IMG/VR virus record: IMGVR_UViG_3300044625_000400
Location: 1-28,498 of that record
Strand: one strand, 5' to 3'
From: a virus
DNA: 28,498 nt
Positions 1-8,955 of the stretch are shown here, piece by piece. The notes below the pieces were generated by a model. The model was given only the letters and a program-made list of their open reading frames with translations. It was not told where the DNA came from and ran no database searches. How positions within the stretch are numbered: the first letter of the stretch is position 1; each line of letters begins with the position of its first letter. The position numbers were made by a program, and so were the translations under genes.

Positions 1-344
1 TCTACTTCTACTTCATCCTCTTTCTTGGGAGTAATAGCTGATACTTTGCCCTCAAGTACTGAAAGCACAGTGCCATCGGCCACAATATAGTCACCGTCAG
101 CAACAGCCACAGGATTGCCATCAGCATCCTTAGTGTAAATTTCAACCCCAAGATCCCAGCTCTCAGCCGGTGTGAATACGATAGTGCCATCTTCTAGTGC
201 TGTTTCTACCATGAACTTTAGAGCCTCTGCAGTCTCCTCTTTTGTTACCTCAGCAGACTCATCCACTGAGAGCTTTATGTTATGTGCTGAAAGCTTCTCC
301 TGAGCTTTAGCAATAATCTGATAAATGCGGTCTTTTACTTCCAT
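1..344 (-). CDS. Putative capsid scaffold / head protein, cut by the left edge
   Basis: Open frame from the ATG at 344 to the edge; about 114 residues are seen and the C terminus is missing. The N-terminal part is charged and probably helical (MEVKDRIYQIIAKAQEKL...). It is followed by a compact beta-type module: LEDGTIVFTP, then EIYTKDADGNPVAVADGDY and VADGTVLSVLEGKVSAI. This 'EDGT ... G ... DG.Y ... DG..L.V..GK' module is familiar from scaffold or protease-linked proteins that precede the major capsid gene in Bacteroidota phages; that is recall, not a search. The position right after a prohead protease gene fits, and predicts the major capsid gene just beyond the left edge. The gap to the upstream gene is 18 bases and holds TATACTAAG, a weak relative of the TACTAATAGAT motif. 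Confidence 0.6.
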   Translation of the reverse strand, partial: MEVKDRIYQIIAKAQEKLSAHNIKLSVDESAEVTKEETAEALKFMVETALEDGTIVFTPAESWDLGVEIYTKDADGNPVAVADGDYIVADGTVLSVLEGKVSAITPKKEDEVEV

Positions 345-362
345 GTGTCTTAGTATAAATGT

Positions 363-587
363 CTATTTTCTTTTTTCAAATATCTTCTCAATCACTGACA
401 AGCCTAGTCCTCCCCCTGCTATTAAGCACAATGCATCATACATGAACTCTGGACATATTTTGTCCTCATCAGCAGTTGTTGCAATAAATGCAAGGACTAT
501 CACAGTGGCAGTACAGATAAGAGCTGCAAATCTCTTGGAGCTCATATCGTCATTGGCACTGATAAGCTTTTTCATGAAGTCTCTCAT
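363..587 (-). CDS. Small membrane protein with two helices, holin-like
   Basis: 74 residues. Two hydrophobic stretches are visible: about residues 21-38 (FAALICTATVIVLAFIATT) and about 49-65 (MYDALCLIAGGGLGLSVIE). They are separated by a short acidic loop (DEDKICPE). The C terminus ends in basic EKRK. Small proteins of this build (SSKRF ... hydrophobic ... PEF..DAL..I.GGGLGL...EKIF) recur in Bacteroidota phages and are often called holins, but that assignment is uncertain. The start overlaps the stop of the prohead protease gene by ATGA, which implies translational coupling. Its place between protease and scaffold genes is odd for a holin, since the lysis enzyme lies elsewhere (24498-25043). 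It could instead act in virion morphogenesis or DNA entry. Confidence 0.6.
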   Translation of the reverse strand: MRDFMKKLISANDDMSSKRFAALICTATVIVLAFIATTADEDKICPEFMYDALCLIAGGGLGLSVIEKIFEKRK

Positions 588-1213
588 GGATGCTCTAAGA
601 TGTTAAGCTCCTCAATCATCTGATCCAGTATCTTCTCTACTTCGTACTCATCCATCATCTTCTCCTCATTCTCTAGGAAGTACCCCTCTAGTGACCATCC
701 CTTGAATACTCCATTCTTTACATCTTGCCACAAGCCATCATCTTCTACATGCCCTCCAATATACCAGGTGCCAATGGGTGTAGTGAAACCCAATGCAGCT
801 GACTTGTCTTTCTCTGTATCTGCTTGTATCCAGGTCTCTACTATGTTCACTCCTTGCACTGGTATGGCATGCTCTACATTGGTGTATTGGTGCATGCTGT
901 TTCTCATGTACTTCTGAGCAATGGCTTTGATAGTCTCTGCTTTGTAGGTAGCCATCCACTCCTCTTTGGTCTTGTCATTGTAGCGGTAGATAAGTTGGTC
1001 AGGGATCATCACTGGACCATACAGCATCCTCTGCTCTCCACTCTCCACTGCTGCGAACTTTAGCTCCTCTACCTTCTCTTGTGCAGATAATGCTATCCAG
1101 TTGACCAGGATGGCAGGATTCTCTACAAGTGACATGCAATAGACTCCAGTCTTTTGATCATCATCATTGATAACATACTCAATGATCTTCATTTTCTTTT
1201 TATCTTTTTCCAT
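584..1213 (-). CDS. Prohead protease, XkdF-like
   Basis: 209 residues. The order of motifs matches the XkdF-like group of phage head maturation proteases. VYCMSLVENPAILVNWIAL lies near the N terminus. MLYGPVMIPDQLIYRY is at about residues 63-78, followed by the segment EEWMATYKAETIKAIAQKYM. After NVEHAIPV and IVETWIQADTEKDKSAALGF comes the conserved end GTWYIGGHVEDDGLWQDVK...GWSLEGYF. Proteases of this group cleave scaffold and capsid N termini inside the prohead. An alternative start is Met8 at 1192. The chosen ATG at 1213 follows the tape-measure stop by two bases and has GGAGGTGG nine bases upstream, one of the few Shine-Dalgarno-like sequences here; those bases also encode the Gly-rich end of the tape measure, so it may be accidental. 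Confidence 0.75.
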   Translation of the reverse strand: MEKDKKKMKIIEYVINDDDQKTGVYCMSLVENPAILVNWIALSAQEKVEELKFAAVESGEQRMLYGPVMIPDQLIYRYNDKTKEEWMATYKAETIKAIAQKYMRNSMHQYTNVEHAIPVQGVNIVETWIQADTEKDKSAALGFTTPIGTWYIGGHVEDDGLWQDVKNGVFKGWSLEGYFLENEEKMMDEYEVEKILDQMIEELNILEHP

Positions 1214-1215
1214 AA

Positions 1216-2877
1216 TTATCCACCTCCTAGTATAGATGCAGTATTCTTTATTTTAAATTCCGCTTGCTGTGCATTGCTCACTTGACCAGCTAGTACATAA
1301 GTCTGCAAGGGTGCAGTATTGACATTGCCTTCCAAGAAAGAAAGATTCAAAGCACTGGGTGATTGTGCTGTTGGTGCAGACATAGCTCCTCCACCACCTG
1401 AAGATGATGGCATTGATGGAGTATTGATACCTCCACCCCCACCTCCAGCATTAGCATTGAATTGTGAAGATGCTATTTTAGCTATACTGGCTGCACCTGC
1501 TGCACCTATAGCCACAGCATTAGCAACCTTTAAAGCCATACCAAAAGGCTCAGGTACTGTACTCACTGCATTCAATGCATTCTGCACCCCCATGATTGTA
1601 CTGATAGTAGTCTGTGTGATACCTAATGCTTTACTTATTTTGAATGATTTTTCAGCACTTAACAATCCACTAGTAGTCATAGCATCTGTCAAGCTTTGAG
1701 CTGCATTGAGATACTGCACAGCAATTTCTAATTTAGCTTGCTGTACTTTTCTTTCCATCTCAATCTGCTTCTGAGTAGCTTCATCTGCTCTCTGTAACTG
1801 CTGAGCTACAAATACTTTATCATATCCATCAAGTTCTTCATAAGCAGTCTTAGCTATCTCAGTCTTTTCTATTGCTCTCTCTCTTTCCTTGTCAGTTAGA
1901 TCTTGACCTAGCTTACTCATCTGCTCAGTCTGATCAAGAGCCATCTGATAATCTTCTGCATCTTGCTCTGCATTGAAATCAGATAATGCCTTTCTTCTAT
2001 CTATCTTTTCTTTATTGGCTTTTTCTTCCTCTAGTCTTTTCTTTTCAGCTGCTGCTTTTCTTTTCTCAGCATCCAGCTTATCATACTTATCATTGACTTG
2101 AGCAAGTTCCTCATTCATGACAGCATTGATCTCTTTCTGCTTTTGAGCATTACCATTGGCAAGCTCCCACAACCTTTGATATTTTGCAGTGGTCTCTCTT
2201 ATCTCTCTATCCCTATCACTTAAAGTCCGTTTATAGTTGTCCTCTCTCTGCTTATTCAGTTCCTCATTGAGTGTCTTGCTATCTGCTTTTAGTTTCTCAT
2301 TTCTTGCCTTTTGCTTTTCAGCTAACTCATCTGCTTTCATGTCAGTGAGACCAATGGCATCTGTGAAAGCAAAGAATGCCTCTTTTGCACTATTGACAAA
2401 ATCACCGATAGTTCCGAATATCTTACCTACTAGACCTCCTGCTTTTGTCAGTTTTTCAAAGTTCGCTACTATACCCAATACTGCTGTCGCAAGCAAGAAA
2501 AGAGGATTCGTGAGTAGTGCCTTTCCTAAAGTTGCAAAACCACCCGTCACTGACTTCAATCCCTCTCCCATGTCCTTGAATGATACAGACTTCACATTGG
2601 CTCCCATCCGTTTCATTGACTCACCAAAGCCAGTGATGTCTAGCTCACCAAGTTGCCCCCTTGCTATGCTGAGGTTATTACCAAAGCTACCTATTGCTGG
2701 ACCAGCATTGGCATTGACTGCCTCTGCTACATCTTTCATCCTATCCCTCAGCTCTCCAGCTTTCTGAGATAGTTTCACGAACTCTTGAGAGCCAGCATCT
2801 AGACCAGCCATCTGATCTTGTACCGCCCTTAATTCTTGCTTTATGCCTTTAAGGCCACTTAATATCTCATCAGCCAT
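1216..2877 (-). CDS. Tail tape-measure protein
   Basis: 553 residues. Layout: an N-terminal helical part with heptad character (ILSGLKGIKQELRAVQDQ); a hydrophobic segment at about residues 119-140 (ALLTNPLFLLATAVLGIVAN); a long charged coiled coil at about 185-390 rich in Lys, Glu, Ala and Gln; a second hydrophobic block at about 395-475 (ALGITQTTISTIMGVQNAL, then VANAVAIGAAGAASIAKIA); and a Gly/Ser/Pro-rich tail (GGGGGGINTPSMPSSSGGG). This is the standard build of tape measures, which set tail length and sit inside the tube. At about 0.15 nm per residue it predicts a tail of roughly 80 nm, short for a siphovirus. It lies downstream of the tail hub gene, the reverse of the lambda order. The start overlaps the upstream gene by 19 bases. 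Confidence 0.8.
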   Translation of the reverse strand: MADEILSGLKGIKQELRAVQDQMAGLDAGSQEFVKLSQKAGELRDRMKDVAEAVNANAGPAIGSFGNNLSIARGQLGELDITGFGESMKRMGANVKSVSFKDMGEGLKSVTGGFATLGKALLTNPLFLLATAVLGIVANFEKLTKAGGLVGKIFGTIGDFVNSAKEAFFAFTDAIGLTDMKADELAEKQKARNEKLKADSKTLNEELNKQREDNYKRTLSDRDREIRETTAKYQRLWELANGNAQKQKEINAVMNEELAQVNDKYDKLDAEKRKAAAEKKRLEEEKANKEKIDRRKALSDFNAEQDAEDYQMALDQTEQMSKLGQDLTDKERERAIEKTEIAKTAYEELDGYDKVFVAQQLQRADEATQKQIEMERKVQQAKLEIAVQYLNAAQSLTDAMTTSGLLSAEKSFKISKALGITQTTISTIMGVQNALNAVSTVPEPFGMALKVANAVAIGAAGAASIAKIASSQFNANAGGGGGGINTPSMPSSSGGGGAMSAPTAQSPSALNLSFLEGNVNTAPLQTYVLAGQVSNAQQAEFKIKNTASILGGG

Positions 2878-3071
2878 ATTGCTCCGCTTACTATTGTACC
2901 TATTAGTATAACCACTATTGAGTAATTGATGAACTTAGTGATGTACTTGCTCATCTTATTCTTGTACTTACCTTTGGCGATAGCACCCACCTCAGACTCC
3001 GTTGGTAGTTTCTGTTGTAGTAGTGCTAGTGCCTCTGCTATTTGTGCAGGATCTATCTTGTCTATTGTCAT
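2859..3071 (-). CDS. Small single-helix membrane protein
   Basis: 70 residues. The N-terminal 45 residues are soluble-looking (DPAQIAEALALLQQKLPTES), then a basic stretch (KGKYKNKMSKYITKF). One clear transmembrane helix follows at about residues 48-67 (YSIVVILIGTIVSGAIWLM). The predicted topology is N-in, C-out if inserted alone. It starts inside the stop of the tail hub gene (ATGA-type overlap) and overlaps the tape-measure start, so it is translated within the tail block. No family recognised. It could be a companion of the tape measure in DNA delivery, but nothing in the sequence proves it. Confidence 0.6.
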   Translation of the reverse strand: MTIDKIDPAQIAEALALLQQKLPTESEVGAIAKGKYKNKMSKYITKFINYSIVVILIGTIVSGAIWLMRY

Positions 3072-6000
3072 TCTGTTCCTATTTGCGTGAGTATCACTTG
3101 TGCTGTCATGTAAATTTGAGGAGTGGGATAAGACGCAGCTCCAGTGTTCTTTACTTCTAGGTCAAGTATTGCATTGTTCACAGCGTTGGTATTCCATCCT
3201 AGCTCAAAAGTTCCCAAATTGGTATCTATATCTATGATAACATTGTGCGGATTGTCTCCTGCTGCTATGCCTCCTTTATTGTACGCAAAGCTGTATGTAC
3301 GAATACTGTAGTAGTCTGTTGGCTCTAGTCCTGATCCTAGTACACTTGTCAAAGTAGTACAAGTAAGTACTACCTCTGCAGTGTAGATAGCATTCTCTAA
3401 AGTCAAGAATGAGCCTACTACAGTAGTCATAGCTGCTGATGTGAATACATCTTTAGCATGCCATACCATTTGACCACTTGCTGATCTATTGACTAGAACT
3501 CCATCACTACCTCCACCATACCACACTCCCTTATTCTGTACAAGCAAGTCCTCTCCCCCTACTATGCTATTCTTTGCAGCTCCAGTCACAGTCAAGCTTT
3601 TACCAATTACGATAGTTCCGGTAGCTGATGGATCTTTCTTTCCACCAACATTTGTGAACTGATTGAGAAAGCTAGAGGTAACTCCTAAAGTGGGAGAGAT
3701 AATAGGATCTTTGATTCCTCCCTGATTCTGACTTTTGTAGCATATAGAGCCATCCCAATAGTATCCTATCTGCTCACAGCACACTTGACTACCTCCATTG
3801 AGCCACTGCACTGAGCCATCTTTCTCAATAGCTATGGCAGTATCTACGCATAGATTTGGTAAGTCTACTTGACTAAGTTTCTTAATCAATGTCACAGATG
3901 TACTTTGATTCATCCCCATATTGTACCCATCCACTGACAATACTCGCCAGTAGCTGTTGAATAAGAATACACTGTCATTGAAGTTCAAGTTCAAAATGTC
4001 GGTGACATCAAGATTAAACTGAGCAGTGAGTACTTTGCTCTCTTGACTATACAGCTCTTGTAAGTAGTTGTTGTAATACTTGAAATACATAGTATTTACC
4101 GGAGCTGATGTGATAGGATGGAGAGGTATCTCCTGAGCAAAGTTCAAGTCATTTGTTGATAGGTCTACATAGACATGATCATAGTGACCTATAAAAGGGA
4201 CATACAATAAGCTACCATAAGCACTGATACTTCCACCAATAGGCCTGAGTCCCAAAGTGTCTAAAGGATCAAAAGAAAAGTAGAATAATCTAGCATCGGG
4301 ATATACCCACTTGTACTCATCATCTACGAATTTGGGAAAGTAAAAATCTATGTTACTTGCGTTGGGGAACATCTGATTAGGAGTAGTGCTTGCTATTACT
4401 TCTACTTTATTTTCTCCCACTGTGAAATCACTAGCAGTATCATATAAGTTAAGTGATCCAAATACTCTGCCGACTGACTTATATGCTTGACTTGCTACAT
4501 CTGCACCCTCGCTAAATGTAAAATTCTGCTGTCTTGTCTGATAGTCTGATGAGGGTACTATTGTCATTTCACCCATCTCATCTATCTTAGTAGTCCAGTC
4601 TATTGTACCCCCACCTCCTAGGTACTCATTCATGGTCATGATGTCAATCACTCCATAGTTGCTATAGTTTGGGATGGCTACTGCGTTGGTCAGTTTCATG
4701 ATGTCGCGTAAGAAATCAAGTAGCTGATAGTTTTCAGGTGCCATGTCAGCTAAGCTGATAGCATTGGATAAGGTTAGATTGTACTTCTGCAATGTCCAGT
4801 TATTGACTTGAGCAATAATGTCTATCGTGCCTCCTGCTGTTGGATCACCAACAGATGCGAATGCCACCTCTACATAGTCCCCAGCATTAAAGAATACAGC
4901 AGTGTCCTCATTCACTGCAGCATTATTGATGAACACTGGTACTACTATCTCATTGCTTGTAATGACTGGAGCTTGTGCTGTATAGCTTGCTATATCTACA
5001 TCAAGAAAGGGAGATTCAAATTGAGGATATACACCACCTCCTAATATTGAGTTGAATGCTGAGTAAAAGTCTGTACCATTCACTAAGAAACCTGGCACAA
5101 TAGGAAAGGCAGGGCTAGTAGGTGTACCAGCTACATCACCCCTGATAGTGCCAGTGATCTTGAACTGATAGTACCCATCATCCGGTATGACATAACGGTT
5201 ATTCAGTGTATCAAAATTGCTGCCTATATCTATGACATCATTGAAAGCTATTCCAGTGATGGCTGTGTATAGATTGCCAGTAAGTACTGCAAAAGACAAA
5301 GTATCATCAGTGAAGTTAGTTCCTTTCCACTCAATAGCTGCAGCATTGTCTTTATATTTTAGAGTGCCATCCTTACCAATAAATGGCATGCACATCTTGT
5401 CTAGCTCAGCTTGTACATCTGTGCTTAACTCTATCTTTCTTTTATTACCATTCGCTAAGTATGCATTGATTCTGTCAATGAGATAAGTTCCTTTGAGACA
5501 TGGAGTGAGGTCAGTGACATCTATCCTATTTGAATTGCTCACACTTGTATAGTCGGCATTGACAAATGTGCCTGCATAGTTGGATGGGAATGTGATAAAT
5601 TGCTGACCTCTGTCTATTAAGGTCCACATCAGCTTATGATCACTGTAGTCATTGCCTCCAACCGTACCACCATCATTGACTAACCATACATTGTCATAGG
5701 ACATCTGATGCTCAGCATCGGTATAGTCTAGCACAGTGAAATCAAGATCTTTAAGATTAGTCCCAATATCTACTGAGTCACCATAAAAGACTATTGAAAA
5801 ATCAGCCATCTTACCATTCTTGATAAATGACTTTTTGAACTGTACAAAACCTTCTGAGATTGGTATAGTATCCACAGTCAGAACTGCTTTGAACTTTCTC
5901 CGGATATCGTTTCTATGAACTATATTGAAGTCACTCTGCAAGCCAAATAGGTCACAGTTGTTTTGAGTAGCTGGTATCCTAAACTCTTGACTATAAACAT

Positions 6001-6124
6001 CACCAGCCTCTAGTGTAGTGATGCTATTGAAGTTAAAGTTCATGGAGATTGTGTCCTGACCATACAGATCGACTATAAAGCCATTGTTCTGCTGGTCATA
6101 GACAGTGAGTATCACATCATTCAT
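3068..6124 (-). CDS. Large tail protein, likely tail hub / distal tail component
   Basis: 1018 residues, the longest gene in the window. The N terminus (MNDVILTVYDQQNNGFIVDL) and the segment MNFNFNSITTLEAGDVYSQEF followed by RIPATQNN resemble a family found in many Bacteroidota phages next to the tape measure; those proteins are thought to form the tail tip or hub. The middle is beta-rich with frequent aromatic residues. The last 200 residues look like a separate domain: a Cys-containing stretch (NLCVDTAIAIEKDGSVQWL, VCCEQIGYYWDGSICY), then beta-type sequence with TGTIVIGKSLTVTGAAKNS. This end may be a head-binding or receptor-facing module. It starts within the stop of the upstream gene (ATGA). 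Exact role is inferred from size, composition and neighbours. Confidence 0.65.
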   Translation of the reverse strand: MNDVILTVYDQQNNGFIVDLYGQDTISMNFNFNSITTLEAGDVYSQEFRIPATQNNCDLFGLQSDFNIVHRNDIRRKFKAVLTVDTIPISEGFVQFKKSFIKNGKMADFSIVFYGDSVDIGTNLKDLDFTVLDYTDAEHQMSYDNVWLVNDGGTVGGNDYSDHKLMWTLIDRGQQFITFPSNYAGTFVNADYTSVSNSNRIDVTDLTPCLKGTYLIDRINAYLANGNKRKIELSTDVQAELDKMCMPFIGKDGTLKYKDNAAAIEWKGTNFTDDTLSFAVLTGNLYTAITGIAFNDVIDIGSNFDTLNNRYVIPDDGYYQFKITGTIRGDVAGTPTSPAFPIVPGFLVNGTDFYSAFNSILGGGVYPQFESPFLDVDIASYTAQAPVITSNEIVVPVFINNAAVNEDTAVFFNAGDYVEVAFASVGDPTAGGTIDIIAQVNNWTLQKYNLTLSNAISLADMAPENYQLLDFLRDIMKLTNAVAIPNYSNYGVIDIMTMNEYLGGGGTIDWTTKIDEMGEMTIVPSSDYQTRQQNFTFSEGADVASQAYKSVGRVFGSLNLYDTASDFTVGENKVEVIASTTPNQMFPNASNIDFYFPKFVDDEYKWVYPDARLFYFSFDPLDTLGLRPIGGSISAYGSLLYVPFIGHYDHVYVDLSTNDLNFAQEIPLHPITSAPVNTMYFKYYNNYLQELYSQESKVLTAQFNLDVTDILNLNFNDSVFLFNSYWRVLSVDGYNMGMNQSTSVTLIKKLSQVDLPNLCVDTAIAIEKDGSVQWLNGGSQVCCEQIGYYWDGSICYKSQNQGGIKDPIISPTLGVTSSFLNQFTNVGGKKDPSATGTIVIGKSLTVTGAAKNSIVGGEDLLVQNKGVWYGGGSDGVLVNRSASGQMVWHAKDVFTSAAMTTVVGSFLTLENAIYTAEVVLTCTTLTSVLGSGLEPTDYYSIRTYSFAYNKGGIAAGDNPHNVIIDIDTNLGTFELGWNTNAVNNAILDLEVKNTGAASYPTPQIYMTAQVILTQIGTE

Positions 6125-7509
6125 ATTCCAGTGTTATAGTTTATTGCTTGATAGTCTTGTGCATACTTGAGCTTCAGTGTCAGATTGTACTTAGTGCTAT
6201 TGCGTTCCCTTCTCATGATATAGCTGTTATCAGTCACTATCATTGGGATGTAGTCACCTCTGCCATCATAGTTCACTATGTGTACTACCTCTGATACCAT
6301 TAAGCTCTCTAAGTACACGAACTCCTCCTCAGTGATCCAGTCACTTGTCACTGTCAAGTACTTAGTCACCATGTTTTCTCTGCTCACATATTGTCTGTTA
6401 TCTGACCAGTCTGTAGTCAGCATGCCTGGAGTCTCTAAACCATCACCCAGTCTACCATAGTTTCCAAATGGCTTTTTGTATTCAGTCCTTTCAATGTCTA
6501 TGCTGTTCTGATTTGTCTTGATGAAGTTGTAGTAGTTCCATCCTCCCTTCTTTCCTATCCAGCCCAGTTCTATTGGATTGTGATCACAGTCTATATCTTC
6601 AATCACAAATAGCCACTTGGTACTGCAGACTGCATTATTGGTAGAGTCTTTTACTTGCAATGTATAGAATGCAGTTGTAGCTGGTATGCCACCAGTCCTC
6701 AAGTATGTTATATTCCCAGCGAATGCCGGAACGAGTGCCACAGCTCCAGCACTGACAGTGATAGTGAATGAGGTGGTATCTGTGATCAATAATAGACCTG
6801 AGCTTGTATAGAACTTGAGCTCTACATATTTGTTATTGATGTCCTGCTCAGAGCTAAATGTACCATCATCTGAATTGATACAAAAGCTACCCATGTTATA
6901 GGGCAGAGTAGGTACAAAGGTCACTCCTGCTCTGAATGAGGGAGGCACCTTTGATGCTAGTCTCTGATAGTATGTGCTAGATGTGAGATCATTGAAACCT
7001 GGTCCAGGTGAGCTTGCGCTATTATTCTGATTAAATGAGAATGCATTATCCCATCCCCAAAATGCCATGAGGTTTATTTGCTGGGGACCAATAGCATCGG
7101 GATCTTGCGTGAATACTCCAGCTACTTCCCATCCTTCATAAACCTCTATGGCAACCTGAGTATTCATATTGTTTGCAAAACTGATCAAAGATGCAGATGG
7201 ACTATCAGCTTTCGTATTGTGAATATATGGAAAGTTCAATAACTCATCTACTATCCCTCTGTAGTATAGAGCATTGATAAGGTGAGGTCTAAGATTGATG
7301 ATGCCCCTACCATAGGGATTGGGATGGACATATAAATTAGTAGTTATGGCAATGCCATAAAAATCTGTCACAGATATATTGACAATATACCTAAAACCAT
7401 TCTGAGTATATTCAGTGCTGAGTGCTGTGACCACATTATCAATACCACCCTTGCTGACATTGTCGTAAGTAGTGATGGTCTGTGTAGTCCTTTGTAATGT
7501 TAGTGCCAT
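6121..7509 (-). CDS. Tail structural protein
   Basis: 462 residues, beta-rich, no signal peptide or membrane segment. Recognisable stretches are FRYIVNISVTDFYGIAITT and LYVHPNPYGRGIINLRPHL near the N terminus. The C-terminal domain from about residue 340 (RTEYKKPFGNYGRLG; REN.V.KYLTVTSDWITEEE; LTLKLKYAQDYQAINYNTG) looks like a conserved attachment domain. Proteins with this start and end occur beside the hub and tape measure in Bacteroidota siphoviruses. The gene begins 3 bases after the HK97 gp10-like gene and overlaps the hub gene by ATGA. A tail-tip or distal-tail component is the likeliest role; a more exact name is not supported. Confidence 0.6.
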   Translation of the reverse strand: MALTLQRTTQTITTYDNVSKGGIDNVVTALSTEYTQNGFRYIVNISVTDFYGIAITTNLYVHPNPYGRGIINLRPHLINALYYRGIVDELLNFPYIHNTKADSPSASLISFANNMNTQVAIEVYEGWEVAGVFTQDPDAIGPQQINLMAFWGWDNAFSFNQNNSASSPGPGFNDLTSSTYYQRLASKVPPSFRAGVTFVPTLPYNMGSFCINSDDGTFSSEQDINNKYVELKFYTSSGLLLITDTTSFTITVSAGAVALVPAFAGNITYLRTGGIPATTAFYTLQVKDSTNNAVCSTKWLFVIEDIDCDHNPIELGWIGKKGGWNYYNFIKTNQNSIDIERTEYKKPFGNYGRLGDGLETPGMLTTDWSDNRQYVSRENMVTKYLTVTSDWITEEEFVYLESLMVSEVVHIVNYDGRGDYIPMIVTDNSYIMRRERNSTKYNLTLKLKYAQDYQAINYNTGI

Positions 7510-7512
7510 TGC

Positions 7513-8145
7513 TTATGCTTTTTTAACTAGTCTGAAAGTATTGAGTAGCTCTACTTCAATGTCCTTTCCTACACTATTAAGTATATCAGGACCCATTGCT
7601 TTGAGTGTATCTAAGTAGGCATATTCAAAGTAGTGCAAGCCTACTCTACCTCTCTCTTGTATTGCTTTTGCTATTGCGTATGCTATGCCCTCTTTCTTGC
7701 TCTTGGATGGCTTGCTGATGAACTTACCATTCTCATCCCGGAACTTGATATTCTTTCTCTCCATCCACTTGAATATCATTTTTGATGGAGGCATCTTTGC
7801 AGTTGTCGCATTCTTGGAGGGCATGTAGTAGGGATCATCAGTGGGCATACCCTTAGTTCCTTTCTGTCCATGCTCTATTGCCATTGCGTACTGCTTAGCT
7901 GCACCCACCACAAAGAATGAGAGAGTCATGTCCTTATTGACTTTCCCCCTTAGTCCATCTTTGAGCTTACCACTAGCCACGAAGTTCTTTGAGATAGTCT
8001 TGCTCACCTTGAACTTTGATACCTTTTGTGTGGCACCAATGTTACGCTGAGCTTCTTGTACTACCTCAGTGACGAACTCTTGCAGCAGTGCTTTGAGATT
8101 GTTAAGCTCCACAGAACAGTGTATAGGCAGTGTTAGGATCTGCAA
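7513..8145 (-). CDS. HK97 gp10-like neck / tail completion protein
   Basis: 210 residues, basic (many Lys). Visible pattern: an N-terminal helix (LNNLKALLQEFVTEVVQEAQ); TGVASGKL-type segment (KNFVASGKLKDGLRGK); YAMAIEHGQKGTKGMP; then MPPSKMIFKWMERKNIKFR; and IAYAIAKAIQERGRVGLHYF. The 'Y...IEyG ... P....I..W....G ... A..I...I...G...' order is that of HK97 gp10-like proteins, which join head to tail or finish the tail. The ATG at 8145 overlaps the preceding gene by 44 bases. A GTG at 8112 overlaps it by only 11 and starts VELNNLKALL, which would fit the family just as well; I cannot decide between them. Confidence 0.65.
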   Translation of the reverse strand: MQILTLPIHCSVELNNLKALLQEFVTEVVQEAQRNIGATQKVSKFKVSKTISKNFVASGKLKDGLRGKVNKDMTLSFFVVGAAKQYAMAIEHGQKGTKGMPTDDPYYMPSKNATTAKMPPSKMIFKWMERKNIKFRDENGKFISKPSKSKKEGIAYAIAKAIQERGRVGLHYFEYAYLDTLKAMGPDILNSVGKDIEVELLNTFRLVKKA

Positions 8146-8302
8146 TGAGTAAAGCTATAAAGGCATCTATACCTTTAGCTGCTAGTGCTGTGGTGAACTC
8201 TACATTTGAGTCCTCCCATGCAAAGCAGATAGTTCCCCATTGTCCATCTGTTGGTATGGTCAGCTCATTGATGCCGCCATCCTTAGTAAGTGTATAATTC
8301 AT
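8102..8302 (-). CDS. Small protein of unknown function in the fibre region
   Basis: 66 residues; no family recognised. Sequence character is mildly acidic and beta-type (MNYTLTKDGGINELTIPTDG, then WGTICFAWEDSNVEFTTALA) with a hydrophobic, helical end (IDAFIALLIADPNTAYTLF). It starts within the stop codon region of the fibre gene (8299) and ends inside the next gene, so it is packed in the operon like its neighbours. It might be a fibre chaperone or small virion component given its place after two fibre genes; this is inference from position only. Confidence 0.5.
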   Translation of the reverse strand: MNYTLTKDGGINELTIPTDGQWGTICFAWEDSNVEFTTALAAKGIDAFIALLIADPNTAYTLFCGA

Positions 8303-8955
8303 ATTGTTACCATTATTGATAGTGAAATGACTGGAGTGCTATTGGCTGCTGCATTGTTCTGAACTTTGACACTTGATAAATCTGCAGCACTGAATGCTAT
8401 TGATGTAGCGGTATTCGAATAAGTACCTGCCACACTACCTGCAGCTATGGTGATAGCTAGAGCTGTATCTACTTGATTCTTTCTTAGCGTAATGACTAGG
8501 GATCCACTTGCAGGTTGAGTGGCTGATGTCCGCACATACCATCTACTAAGTGAGCATGTCTGTGGTATTGAGACTATTCTTTGAAACTCGTTGGCTGCAT
8601 TGACATAACCACCTCCAGTAATAGCTGTATAGTTAGTAGTAGCTGGAGCTACAACAGTAGTAGCATTCAATCCGACAATAAAGGATGTACCACTTCCTGC
8701 ACCTTGCTTGTTATTAAATGTATTCCAGTCAGTAGATGATAAGTATCCATCGGTAGATGTAGTTGCCTGAGTGATGCCAATGGTACCACTTGTAGTGATT
8801 GTGCCTCCAGTTATGGGTGCAGTAGTAGCCACTGATGTGACTGTACCACTACCTCCGCCTCCTCCACCTGGTATTGTTTTCCATGTACCATCAGCTGCTG
8901 CGTAGTCAGTAGTAGCTCCAGCTGTATTCGTTGTATATACTAACTTCTTTGCCAT
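8299..8955 (-). CDS. Tail fibre / receptor-binding protein with paralogous tip domain
   Basis: 218 residues. The N-terminal segment has the usual phage fibre phrases: TTDYAAADGTWKTIP, a run of glycines, GTVTSVATTAPITGGTI..GTIGITQA, and STDGYLSSTDWNTFNNKQ. These are trimeric shaft-type sequences. The last about 100 residues form a beta domain that matches the end of the upstream gene: QPASGSLVITLRKNQVDTAL, ITIAAGS.A.T, and a final V-T-I. The start codon shares a base with the upstream stop (TAATG), so the two are coupled. It is likely a minor fibre or tip protein that binds the host surface. Confidence 0.7.
   Translation of the reverse strand: MAKKLVYTTNTAGATTDYAAADGTWKTIPGGGGGGSGTVTSVATTAPITGGTITTSGTIGITQATTSTDGYLSSTDWNTFNNKQGAGSGTSFIVGLNATTVVAPATTNYTAITGGGYVNAANEFQRIVSIPQTCSLSRWYVRTSATQPASGSLVITLRKNQVDTALAITIAAGSVAGTYSNTATSIAFSAADLSSVKVQNNAAANSTPVISLSIMVTI

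Noticed and set aside
1319-2767. Rightward frames of 126 and 176 codons opposite the tape measure
   Set aside because: Shadows of the - strand gene: long open frames arise opposite its low-complexity coiled-coil and Gly-rich parts, with no recognisable protein character.
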